Source of the DNA: Azolla caroliniana
Lineage: Eukaryota; Polypodiophyta
Direction: 5' to 3'
Length of the DNA stretch: 64,000 nucleotides
Assembly (NCBI GenBank): GCA_043228905.1
Contig: JBHGNT010000015.1
Span: forward strand, 13,888,001 to 13,952,000
The translations under genes were made by a program, and so were the position numbers. This document shows positions 55,205 through 64,000 of this stretch, piece after piece (the stretch's first letter is position 1; every line of letters starts with the position of its first letter). Below the pieces are notes generated by a model. It was not told the origin of the DNA. It saw only the letters and a list, made by a program, of their open reading frames with translations, and made no database searches.

Positions 55205-55440
55205 GTCCTTACCACTAACATGTTAGTGTAGTGGTAGTGGGGGGAAGGCTTGAGCACTAAGGGTGAAAGTTCAAATACACCCATCGCTAGCTAATGAACA
55301 TGTGGTACCTTGCCTTCAGGTGGTGTTTCGCTTCGAGGAATAAGTAATGGTGAGTATGTTCCTTCAGGTGGTTGGGTGAGTGCGTGTGTGTTTTTGGGGG
55401 TGGTGCCTTATTCTACAAGTCATGCATTAGAATCTAGCAG
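55205..55440 (+). repeat. SINE-like copy 2
   Basis: Uninterrupted copy of the repeat split at 47-50 kb. The head TTAGTGTAGTGGTAGTGG and GTGAAAGTTCAAATACACC recall tRNA A and B boxes; the body is GT-rich. The tail and target duplication are unclear, so the class is tentative. Confidence 0.6.
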
Positions 55441-55967
55441 TTGTCAAGGACTATATAAACGTATTATATTATATAAAATAAAAATAGAACAAGGAATGAA
55501 TAGATAATAGAAAATAATGAATGCATATATTGATTGTCGAAGATACAATCGTTGCTACAGAGACTATAATTGTAGAGGCTTAAGAGGTTGAAGAAATGTA
55601 TTGAACTAGAATGGTTTTAAAATTACCCAAAGGCCTCCTTATATACAACACATGATCCACAATGTTATGTCACATTCCAGACATTCACAGTTCTGCTACA
55701 TGCATGAGCATCACATGCATGATCCACATGTACACAATGCATGCATGCCCATCATCCCATGATCATCATCGACATGACCATCCTCCACATGACCATCATC
55801 GTCATGACTATCATCCACATGACCATTGTACATCATCATAGCAATCAATGCATAATATAATCTTCATGAGGACCACTAGACTCAACATAATGGCATGACC
55901 CATTGGTTAAGACCTCACCATGTGTAGCCCTAAGGTCAATAGTTCTAGTCATGATCATGACTCTATC
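55441..55967 (-). mobile_element. Gypsy-C 3' LTR with minisatellite
   Basis: In element sense AAGAGGGGGATAG precedes AGTCATGATCATGAC, similar to the Gypsy-A junction (GGGGGATAG, then TATCATGATA). A CATGACCATCATC-type minisatellite fills about 55745-55830. A tRNA-like CCCATTGGTTAAGACC lies at 55900-55916. The lower end is approximate. Confidence 0.6.
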
Positions 55968-56726
55968 CCCCTCTTAGAATGACGAGTTGTAAGAGTCAGC
56001 ATGGAGACATGAAGACCGGGCTTCTAAGGATACTGAATGTGAAACTCCTAGATAAGATCATGAGCATTCACCAAATGTGCACCAAGTTCCCATGTGAGAT
56101 ATTGTGCCCCATAACCTTCCCAATCTACCAAATAATATAGGTGACCTCGGATCTTCGAGTCAAGAATGGTTGCAACCTCGTACTCGGATCCATCAACAAT
56201 CTCTATTGCAGGTGGAGGCAACATAACATGATTCAAAATTCCACTAAGGACACAAGGCTGTAAGAGAGAACAATGGAATACAGGATGAAGTTGCATGTGG
56301 GAAGGTAAATCAAGACAAAATGTCACCTCATTATTCTTCCCACTTATCACAAAAGGTCCCAATCATTGATAATCCAATTTATCACAAGGTCGAGTCATTT
56401 CTAGATGTCGACATAGTAGCCACACTCTATCCCCCACGTGAAATGTGTGTTGAACTCGATGGCAATCAACAACTTGTTTTTGTGATGCTTGAGCATGTTG
56501 TAACTGAATTGTTACATCTAGTTGTATCTGACGAATCTGAGATAATCAATTCTCTGCACTAGGATTGGTAGAAGCTTGAGGGATCTCTAGGAAGATCCAA
56601 TATGGATGTTGACCAGTATGTGCAAAGAATGGGGTGACCTTAATAGAGGAATGCACTAAATTATTATATGTAAATTCTACAAATGTAGAGTATCAACCCA
56701 ATTTTCTTGTTGATAACTAATGAAAC
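55968..56726 (-). pseudogene. Gypsy-C integrase C-terminus and chromodomain
   Basis: The minus strand gives 'HVGDRVWLLCRHLEMTRPCD', 'MGPFVISGKNNEVTFCLDLP', 'LHPVFHCSLLQPCVLSG' and a chromodomain 'HLYYLVDWEGYGAQYLTWE'. The layout and residues are close to Gypsy-A. A stop lies near 56366. It is cut at 56726 by Copia-3; the rest of pol is not in the window. Confidence 0.8.
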
Positions 56727-57144
56727 TGTTGGGAAATCGGTCTCTTCGGATGGGATCTGGTGCTAAATAAAGAGGACCCGGTGAGAACCAGAAGAGAAGC
56801 CCATTGAAGCTATATTTGTAAATAGCCCTAAGTTCATATAACTATAAATATGACTTAGGGAAATCACTTTAATGTGTGATTGTGTTGTGATATTGCTGCC
56901 ACTGTGCAAAGAAATAGAGATCGAGGTCGTTGCCTCTGAGTCTCTGATTTGTATCCCTTCTCTTCATAGTGATAGTTTGGAGTCTGTGGGCTCCCGTGGT
57001 TTTTCCCTGTTAAGGTTTTTCACGTAAACATCATGCATCAGCTTTCCCTTGTGAACTCTCTATGTCCCATTTCTGTGTTTAATTCTTATAGAAGTGTTTT
57101 ACTACTTGGTTGTGGCCGAGCGATATTCCGTGCATTTCTTTTCA
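56727..57144 (+). mobile_element. Copia-3 5' LTR
   Basis: TGTTGGGAAATCGG to TTCTTTTCA, 418 bp; related to the Copia-2 LTR at both ends. A TATA-like TATAAATATGAC lies near 56843. It interrupts Gypsy-C. Confidence 0.85.
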
Positions 57145-57147
57145 AAC

Positions 57148-57159
57148 TGGTATCAGAGA
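57148..57159 (+). other. Copia-3 primer-binding site
   Basis: TGGTATCAGAGA; the tRNA-iMet site with the last base changed (usual TGGTATCAGAGC). Confidence 0.85.
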
Positions 57160-57173
57160 TAACAACATAGGAA

Positions 57174-57914
57174 ATGGAAGAATCATTCGGCGGCAGGTTC
57201 AAGCTCATCGGCTCCAACTACTCAGTGTGGAAGTCGAAGATAAGGGATATGCTAGTGGTCAAAGATCTTTGTTTGTCGGTTCAGTTCGGGGACAAGAGAC
57301 CGGACAAGATCGATGACACGGTGTGGGAGGTGATGCACATGAAGACGGCAACATACATCTGGTGCTTCATTGACATGAGCCTGTACAACAACTTCAACGA
57401 AGAGAGCAAGGCTCATGAACTCTGGGAGAAGATCGACATTATGTTCCAAAACAAAAATGTCGTTAATCGCATTTCAGTATTTTGGAAGATAGTGAGGCTC
57501 GGATACCAAGATGGCTCTAGTATGGCGGAGCACATGAATGCTTGCCAGGGACTGATCCATCAGGAAACCTCGTTGGAGGTACCTCTCGCCAATGAGGTAC
57601 TTGGTCTACTCCTGCTCGGTTCCCTCCCAGAAAGCTGGGAGACGTTAGTTGTCACGTTAGGCAACGCGGGGTTGGAAGGAAAACAACTATCCCTAGCAAG
57701 GGTCAAGTCGAGCTTGCTACATGAGGAGGCACGTCAGAAAGACAAGGAGGTAATCTCTGACGCCAAAGCCCTCCTTACCAAATCGGAGTCCCCAGAACTA
57801 GGAAAAATCGAGGACATGGTCAACGTCAAGGGGGAGGCCCACTTGCTTCTGTTGTGGCAAGCCGGGGCACTTATAGAAGAACTGTCGGCATTTCCGGAAG
57901 GACAAGGGAACTGA
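57174..57914 (+). pseudogene. Copia-3 gag
   Basis: ATG at 57174 ('MEESFGGRFKLIGSNYSVWK'). The gag body is open to about residue 215 ('LLLLGSLPESWETLVVTLGN', 'SSLLHEEARQKDKEVISDAK'). A frameshift near 57820 follows; in another frame the zinc knuckle 'CFCCGKPGHL' is broken by TAG before its last Cys. It is the sister of Copia-2 gag. Confidence 0.85.
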
Positions 57915-59075
57915 CAGTACTGACCGGAAGAAGTCACCGGACCGAAACGGTTCGAATCGACGAGGCCCGGACCGAAAGGGAATGACGGCGATCGCAGCAA
58001 CTGAAGAAGAACTAATGCTTATCACCGAGGAGAGTGATTTGAACCTGGCCGTGGACGAGACAACATGGGTTGTCGATTCCGGAGCGTCGTTCCACCTTAC
58101 CCCAGACCGGAAATGCTTCTCATCCTACACAGGCGGTGAGCACGGCTGTGTCCGGATGGGGAATGAAGGGACATGCCGAATTATCGGCATAGGAGATGTG
58201 TTGTTGACGACATCAACCATATTCAAGTTAGTGTTGAAGGATGTCCGACACGTTCCAGAGGTTCGACTGAACCTGATATCAGCCGATCGGCTAGATGATG
58301 AAGGCTACACAAGTAGCATCCGGAACGGTGTCATGAAGTTCTGCAAAGGGAGCTTAATAGTGGCTCCAACCCGGAAGGTCAACACACTGTACTTGATGAA
58401 TGTCTGGATATGTCGGGAAGAAGTGAACGTAGCATCTGACACTGCTGGTGAGCTGTGTCACATGAGTGAGAAGGGGATGAAGAGGCTTGCCGAAGATAAC
58501 CTCATTCCGGTGAAGGACGTGCAACTTGAGAAGTGCACCAACTGCTTGGCCGGCAAGCAAAACCACACCTCTTTCCGGTCAAAACCACCGATGAGACGGA
58601 ATGCACCACTGGAGCTGGTGCATACTGATGTGTGTCAAGTCGATACGAAGTCACATGCTGGATCACAGTACTTTGCAACGTTCATAGACGACCACAGCCG
58701 GAAGTTGTGGGTCTCATCGTTGAAGACGAAGGACCAAGGGTTATTCGTCTTCAAGGATCTTCAGACCAGAGTGGAGAGAGAAACTGGTCAAAAGCTGATG
58801 GCGGTTTGAGCAGATAACAAAGGAGAATACCGGGGGCAGTTCGAGGAGTACTGCCAGTCGAAGGGAATCCGGCTCGTGTTTACTATGCCGAAGATGCTAG
58901 AACTAAATGGGTTGGCCGAAAGGATGAACCGGACCATAATGGAGAGAATTTGGAGCATGCTAGCACATGCTAAGTTACGCAAGACGTTTTGGGCTAAGCC
59001 ATTGATGACGGCGACCTATGTGATAAACAGATCACCCTCAATACCCTTGGATGGAGACTCACCGCAGAAAGTATG
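57915..59075 (+). pseudogene. Copia-3 protease and integrase
   Basis: Protease 'TTWVVDSGASFHLTPDRK' is open and intact at the active site. In integrase, 'AGELCHMSEKGMKRL' lacks five residues that include the first zinc-binding His of the family (WHKRL). 'LVHTDVCQVDTK' keeps the first Asp; TGA at 58807-58809 interrupts before 'ADNKGEYRGQF'; the catalytic Glu is kept in 'NGLAERMNRTIMERI'. At 59075 the gene is cut within a Trp codon by the Gypsy-D LTR. Confidence 0.85.
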
Positions 59076-59514
59076 TGTTACCGATTAGGAACACAGTCTG
59101 TGGTCAGTCCTTCGACCTAGACCTCCAAGTGATTGTGAAACAACGAATGTTGGCTTTTATGCGTAATACGTAGGGGAATGTTCCCCGTAACCTAGCAGCA
59201 TATAAGGGAGACAACTACAACTGACTCCTTAACAGTGGTTACACTCACGTCCTTACACTCTCAGGTATTCCAGACACACGGCAGATTAGCCGTAGCTATA
59301 CACAAATTTTTAGAGAAGATAGAATTCTATTACGATACACTTCTTTACATTCCAAAAATACACACCACCTCTATCAGAGGTTTTTTGCCCTTTATATACG
59401 CAGGGTCTTTTTAGCCGTTCACGCTTCTTGCGTGAACCATTACATGCGTTATGATCTTATATTATTTCTTATTCCTATGCTCTTGTCTGTTGGTTACTAT
59501 TCCGGCGGACAACA
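59076..59514 (-). mobile_element. Gypsy-D 3' LTR
   Basis: In element sense TGTTGTCCGCCGG (59514) to AATCGGTAACA (59076), 439 bp. GTATATAAAGGG at about 59392-59403 (minus strand) is a good TATA box. The distal end abuts the split Copia-3 codon, so this end is exact; the proximal end is inferred from TG...CA, and no polypurine tract precedes it. Confidence 0.65.
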
Positions 59515-59559
59515 CCTGGCACACCTGTGGGACAGTGCCCTGGCACGTTGGACCTGTCC

Positions 59560-62102
59560 CGTTAATCTTCTTCCAAAATGGCCTGGATGTTTGGCTTTGC
59601 TACAGTGTCCCCGTCCGAAGGCGACGTAGGGCGCATAGGTGCATCATGGTGTGGTTCCCCTGTTTGGTCGGGATGGCTTCTCTTGGTGTTGCGGTCGTCC
59701 TGTGTGGGCGGTCCGGGTACGATGGGCTCTTCTTGAGCTAGTGGGTTGGGCTCAGCCGTCATCGTGCTTGCGGTCGGCCACGGCTCTGTCTCAATCGTCA
59801 CTTCCTCCGTGGTTGTCCGCCGTTGTTGTACGCTCCGGGGAATGGGGTTGCGATTCCGCTTGGCTCACAACGTTCGCCATGCTTGGGTTGCCCACGCCAT
59901 CCATCCTTTGTCTAGCGCCGTTTTCAATTGCGTTGTGAACTTCTCCCGATTTGTTTGTAGAAGGATACACACATTGTCTGTGATGGCCTGGAAACGGTTG
60001 CGTGGGTCCTCCACCGACTTCTTGAGGTTTGCAATTTCTTGTTGCCTAACCGCCGTCGCTTCTTCGTACATGGTCTTTAGGCCCGCCCACAACTGGGATT
60101 CCTTTGCATGGTGTTCTTCTCATTTCCCCATTTCATTGCATGGTGTTCTTCTAATTTCCCCATTTCATTGTTTAGGCTGATTTCAAGTTGATGCCCTTCT
60201 TTCCTGTTCGACCACCAGTTACTCGTCGAACCATACTTTCTTTTTCTCCAATAAGGTCCAGAGTCCCGCGATTGCCGCCTCTGATTTTTTCGCTTCATCC
60301 CGTAATTGGGCGTTTTCGTCTTTTGTCCGGATGTGCTATGCTACCTCCGCAACGAGTTTCTCTCCAAGGGTTTTTATTTCCTTCTAGCCGTAAACCCGGA
60401 TCTCCTTTTCTCTGTCTAAGGATTGACGCAATTAAGCTCGAAGGCGGTCAATTTCTGATTCCGCTAGTTGCACGACCCTTTTTGCTTTTGAGTGATGCCG
60501 GTATGAGCCTCAATTTCTTCCTTCAAAGCGTCGATGGCGTGGTTTGGTGGTAGAGTTTCCTGTTGCATCGTAGTCGCGTTAGATTCCAACTCCGTGATGC
60601 GTTCGTTGGTTCTTTGCAGCTCGACTTGGGTCATTTTCACCTTCTTCTAGACATTCTTATTTTTAATGGCCATCTCCTTGGCATCCGTGCTGACCTTTGC
60701 CAGTTCCCTATGGACTTCGACTAGGGCCATGTTTAATGGGGTTAGCTCCATCCCCACTTGGCGTACACCGGCGTTTCTTTGTCTGCCTACCTTGGCTAGC
60801 CGGTCCTCATCGTCGCTCTCCGCTGTTTGTGTTAGGGCGCACTCGATCATCTGGCGCTCCGCGTGCTCCTCGGCCATTCGTTGTGAGGCCTTTATCTGTT
60901 GCGTTGCCAGGAATTCCATGAGCTCAAAAGAAGTTCCGAACTGTAAGAGGGCACTTAACTCATGGGCCGTGTCCGGGATATCTGGATATGCAAAAACCTC
61001 GCTTTCCGCCGTCAATACGACTTTCCCTCGTTGGGGACTGGGTCGTAATGATCGGTCGTGGCTCCTGGATGATTTCAAAGGTGGTATTGGGCTCCGTAGC
61101 TATGGAGCCATCACCTTCGGTCATTGTCTCTACCACCGTGGGGACGTCTTTGACCAATCCCCGCCCATCTTTCCTATCCATTCTTCGCCATTTCGGTCTG
61201 GGGCTATCCTACTGTGTTTTGGCGTCTGGCCTTGGGGCTGCTTCCGCGGAGCGTGCCGGCTGTTCCTCCTGCGTTGTCCATGTGTCTGGCTAGGCGGGTT
61301 GGGGTTCCTCTTCCCACTCTTGGGCAGCTAACTTCGCTAACTTGCACTTCGCGGATCGGGGTGGAGGCGTGGGTCGACTGGGCTGAAGTGCCGGCAAGCC
61401 TCGGGGTGGGAATAGCACCGTAAGGTACTGTTGTATGATCGGCCTGAGCTTCTTGGCTGCCTGATACGCATGCAGGCCTTCCGTTAACGCCAACCCTGTG
61501 ATGACCCCCCAATCGACCGCATGCCCGTCAAAGGTATCAATAATGATACCTGCCTTCTGCTTGGGCATCCCATATGCATTGACATGTACACAGCTAACCT
61601 CTAACAAGAACTTGGCGACTTCACAGAAGAAGGGATCCGGGATCTGCTTCGTTCTATAGGCCTTGGCGGAGGAGGAATATGGCCCCAAAAATCTCTGCAG
61701 CGCCTCTGCAAGAGGGATTTCGAAATGCGTTTCTCCTAGTGATGATAGGTCCAACTTTTTTCAGATGGAAGAGTTGGTGATCGTGTCGATGTTAAGCTTT
61801 TTGGCGATGTCCATGGCATCCGGGTGTGGGGGTGCCTCTGCGACCCGGATGTACCCATCCAGGCGTTTCTCCATGAGCCATCGGCGTAAGGCAGTAGAGA
61901 TGAAGATCGGCATGGCCATAGTAGGTTCGTGGGGAGGAGATTGGTGGTTGCGGTGGGTTGGAGCTCTGTGATAGGATGGAGGAGAAGGTGAGGGGGAGGA
62001 GTGATGGGAGCGCTGATAGTTAGAAGGTGGGTTTCTGTTTTGGGCAGAAGATCTTCTATTTCCTTCTTTTTGTGGTTTAGGGTTCATTGGGCGGTGAGCC
62101 AT
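59560..62102 (-). pseudogene. Gypsy-D extra ORF downstream of integrase
   Basis: A sense-strand reading region of about 2.5 kb lies between integrase and the LTR. It starts near ATG 62102 with a Pro/Ser/His-rich stretch, then 'MAMPIFISTALRRWLMEKRL', 'HFEIPLAEALQRFLGPYSSS', 'FCEVAKFLLEVSCVHVNAYG', 'GIIIDTFDGHAVDWGVITGL', a Pro-rich hinge, and helix-rich coiled-coil-like parts ('HAERQMIECALTQTAESDDE', 'LKTMYEEATAVRQQEIANLK'). In-frame stops at 61761 and 61290 and frameshifts near 61000 and 60650 break it. Tat-lineage gypsy elements are known to carry additional ORFs here; the function of this one is unknown. Confidence 0.65.
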
Positions 62103-62242
62103 CGTGGTGCCGTGTGTTCTTGATCTAGGAGTCTGTGCATGCATTTAGTCCTTTTAATAGTGTCGCTATCTTCTTCTTCTTTTCTTTCGTAACGGTTACA
62201 GACAACCTATTTTTACATGATGATACAAGTGGGGCCGTCCAC

Positions 62243-63403
62243 TTACGCCACGGGTTCTCTGGCTTTGTCTTGTCCGGTAGTGAATGGGTTAGGTGGCGTA
62301 GGGCCCAGGTAAGGTTTAAGGCGAAACCCATTCACCTTTTGCCATACTACATCCCCGGCCAGTGTACCTAGTTTGAACGTGCCTTGTTCTGCTCCAATTA
62401 TCCTGTACGGGCGTATCCAGCGGAATCGTAACTTCCCTAGCATATGGCCCATGCGGGTTTGGAAAACCAACACCGCTCGACCAACGGCGAAATCCTTTTC
62501 CCTTGCATTCCGATGTCGATCCACAAACGCTTTACGTCGTCGTTGTTCCTGCTCCAACATAGCCATGCTGTGTACGCGTTTTTCCCTGAGGTCGAGTAGC
62601 TGGTGGAGCCGTACCTCCTCCGACTTGGCTTCCGATAGTCGGTCCTGTACCTGAATCCGCAAACTGGGTATCTGAAATTCTACCGGTATCACAACCTCCA
62701 GCCCAAATGCTAGTCGAAACAGTGTTGACTATATGCTTGTTTTGTAGCTAGTTCTGTACACCCATAACGCACTCTATAATTTGGTATCCCAATCCGTTCT
62801 ATTTTCATTGACGATTTTCTTCAAGATGGTCTGCAACGTCTTGTTGGTGGATTTCGCTAACCCATTCGCCTATGGATAATATGGTGTGCTCTTCTTGTGG
62901 ACTACGACGTAATGATGTGTTAGTTCCCGAACCACCGTATTCAGAAAGTGGCTCCCCTAGTCACTGATGAGCTCAATCGGACAGTTGAACCAGCACCAGA
63001 TGTGTTCGTAAAGGAATCTCGTTGTGACGGCCGCCGTATTTTCTCGTAGTGCCTTTGCTTCTACCCACTTGGTGTAATAATCCGTGGCTACCAATATGTT
63101 TTTATTGCCCATACGGGTTGCCACCGGTGTGAAGGGGCCCAAAAAATCCAATCCCCACTTTTGGAAGGGGTCTAGCGGTAATACGGGCTGGTGTGGCATT
63201 CTTGCGCCCTCCGTGGGCTGGCCCATCCGTTGACACAAATCACACTTTCTACAATATTTGGATGCGTCCTTCTACGTTGTCGACCACCATAAACCCGCCT
63301 GCCATATTTTCCGAGCTGTAACATCGCCCTCGTAATGGTCGCCTGCCGTGCCACAGTGCGCCTCCCGTAAAACTGCTTCATTCTCATCCTAACGTACCCC
63401 ACG
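62243..63403 (-). pseudogene. Gypsy-D integrase
   Basis: 'CQRMGQPTEGARMPHQPVLP' (zinc region end), core 'WGLDFLGPFTPVATRMGN' with first Asp, 'VATDYYTKWVEAKAL', 'CPIELISD' with second Asp followed by a stop (62954). Near 62845 the strand reads stop-Ala-Asn-Gly-Leu-Ala-Lys-Ser where the family has Glu in place of Lys, so the catalytic Glu is lost. The C-terminus 'VRLHQLLDLREKRVHSMAML', 'AVGRAVLVFQTRMGHMLGKL', 'FRWIRPYRIIGAEQGTFKL' is open. Tat-like; no chromodomain. Confidence 0.85.
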
Positions 63404-64000
63404 TCACCAAATGCTGTCACTTCCTTTGTGATATAAAATTCCTTCTACGAGGCAGAAGTTACAGCTTCGGACGGCTAGTCGTTTCTTCTCGTCCGTGCGT
63501 AGTTGTGGTGGAGGTAGTCCCGTAGTCAAAAGGTATGTCATTTCCATAAGCCACTGGTCCGGAAAGGTTGATTCCGTTCTTTCTACCAGTGCTGCTACCC
63601 GCAAGATGTCGGCGTCCGGAAAATTGTCGTCGTCCTTCTGTACTGTTTCTCCATTATCGAGTCTGCTCAAAAAATTTGCCATTGCGTGTTGCGTCCCCGG
63701 TTGGTGCTGAATTACAAAATCGAATTCTTGAAGCAGCAACATCCATCACGCCAATTTCCCCATCAGGGCTTTTTTCTCCACCAAATACAGCAATGCCGAA
63801 TGATCCACGTGGAACGTGAATTTCCGCCCCAGTAAATAATGCCAGAATTTATTGATGCTATAGATCATTCCTAGCGCCACCCGCTCTGTTGTGGAATAGT
63901 TACGATTTGTTGTTGATAATTTGTGACTAGCATAGTACACTGCCCGGTACTAGTTTGGTTCGGTGAGCTGCATTAGCGCACTTCCTATTGCTATATCCGA
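63404..64000 (-). pseudogene. Gypsy-D RNase H and connection to integrase
   Basis: 'MYYASHKLSTTNRNYSTTER', 'KFWHYLLGRKFTFHVDHSAL', then a stop-frame break near 63743, 'EFDFVIQHQPGTQHAMANFL' and 'CNFCLVEGILYHKGSDSIW'. These are the end of gypsy RNase H and the lead to the integrase zinc finger. RT, protease and gag lie beyond the window. Confidence 0.8.

Overview
This window looks like nuclear DNA from a flowering plant, or at least a seed plant. It holds one 18-exon, plant-type NADPH-cytochrome P450 reductase (CPR) gene with short introns. Around it lie Ty1/copia and Ty3/gypsy LTR retrotransposons with tRNA-iMet primer sites, chromodomain integrases, Tat-like gypsy elements, (CT)n-rich leaders and small TIR elements. 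The species cannot be told from the sequence. There are no bacterial operons, rRNA genes or CRISPR arrays.

Layout. 1-5.1 kb: the tail of a copia element (Copia-0) inside an internally deleted gypsy element (Gypsy-A, plus copy), followed by a Tat-like gypsy RT fragment. 5.1-7.1 kb: tandem repeats and a probable LTR. 7.5-12.3 kb: the CPR gene, with all exons open and joined in phase (686 codons). 12.6-13.7 kb: two related TIR elements, one with a 9-bp target duplication. 13.9-14.5 kb: a decayed LINE. 15.5-28.1 kb: a nest in which a minus-strand Gypsy-A sits in a minus-strand Gypsy-B, which itself sits in a plus-strand Gypsy-B fragment. 28.4-41.1 kb: a deeper nest, gypsy integrase fragment <- copia (minus) <- Gypsy-E <- a complete young copia (Copia-1, 31812-37108, target duplication GTGTA), followed by a truncated copia (Copia-2). 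41.1-46 kb: a duplicated segment carrying captured or decayed exons, including a recognisable CCT2 (TCP-1 beta) exon. 47.1-50.2 kb: a complete LTR element without gag or pol, inserted in a SINE-like repeat. 52.4-54.3 kb: decayed gypsy and LTRs. 55.2-64 kb: a second SINE-like copy, then Gypsy-C <- Copia-3 <- Gypsy-D. Gypsy-D is Tat-like and has a long extra sense ORF after integrase.

How it works together. Only the CPR gene appears to be an intact host gene. It would supply electrons from NADPH to microsomal P450s. Every retrotransposon copy seen carries at least one inactivating lesion, and the insertion order can be read from the junctions. I found no convincing new defence, regulatory or metabolic system. 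The best leads are the CHG-context substitutions in Copia-1, a GC-AG intron in CPR, the duplicated exon-bearing segment, the non-coding LTR element in a SINE, and shared leader and tRNA-like modules in unrelated repeats.
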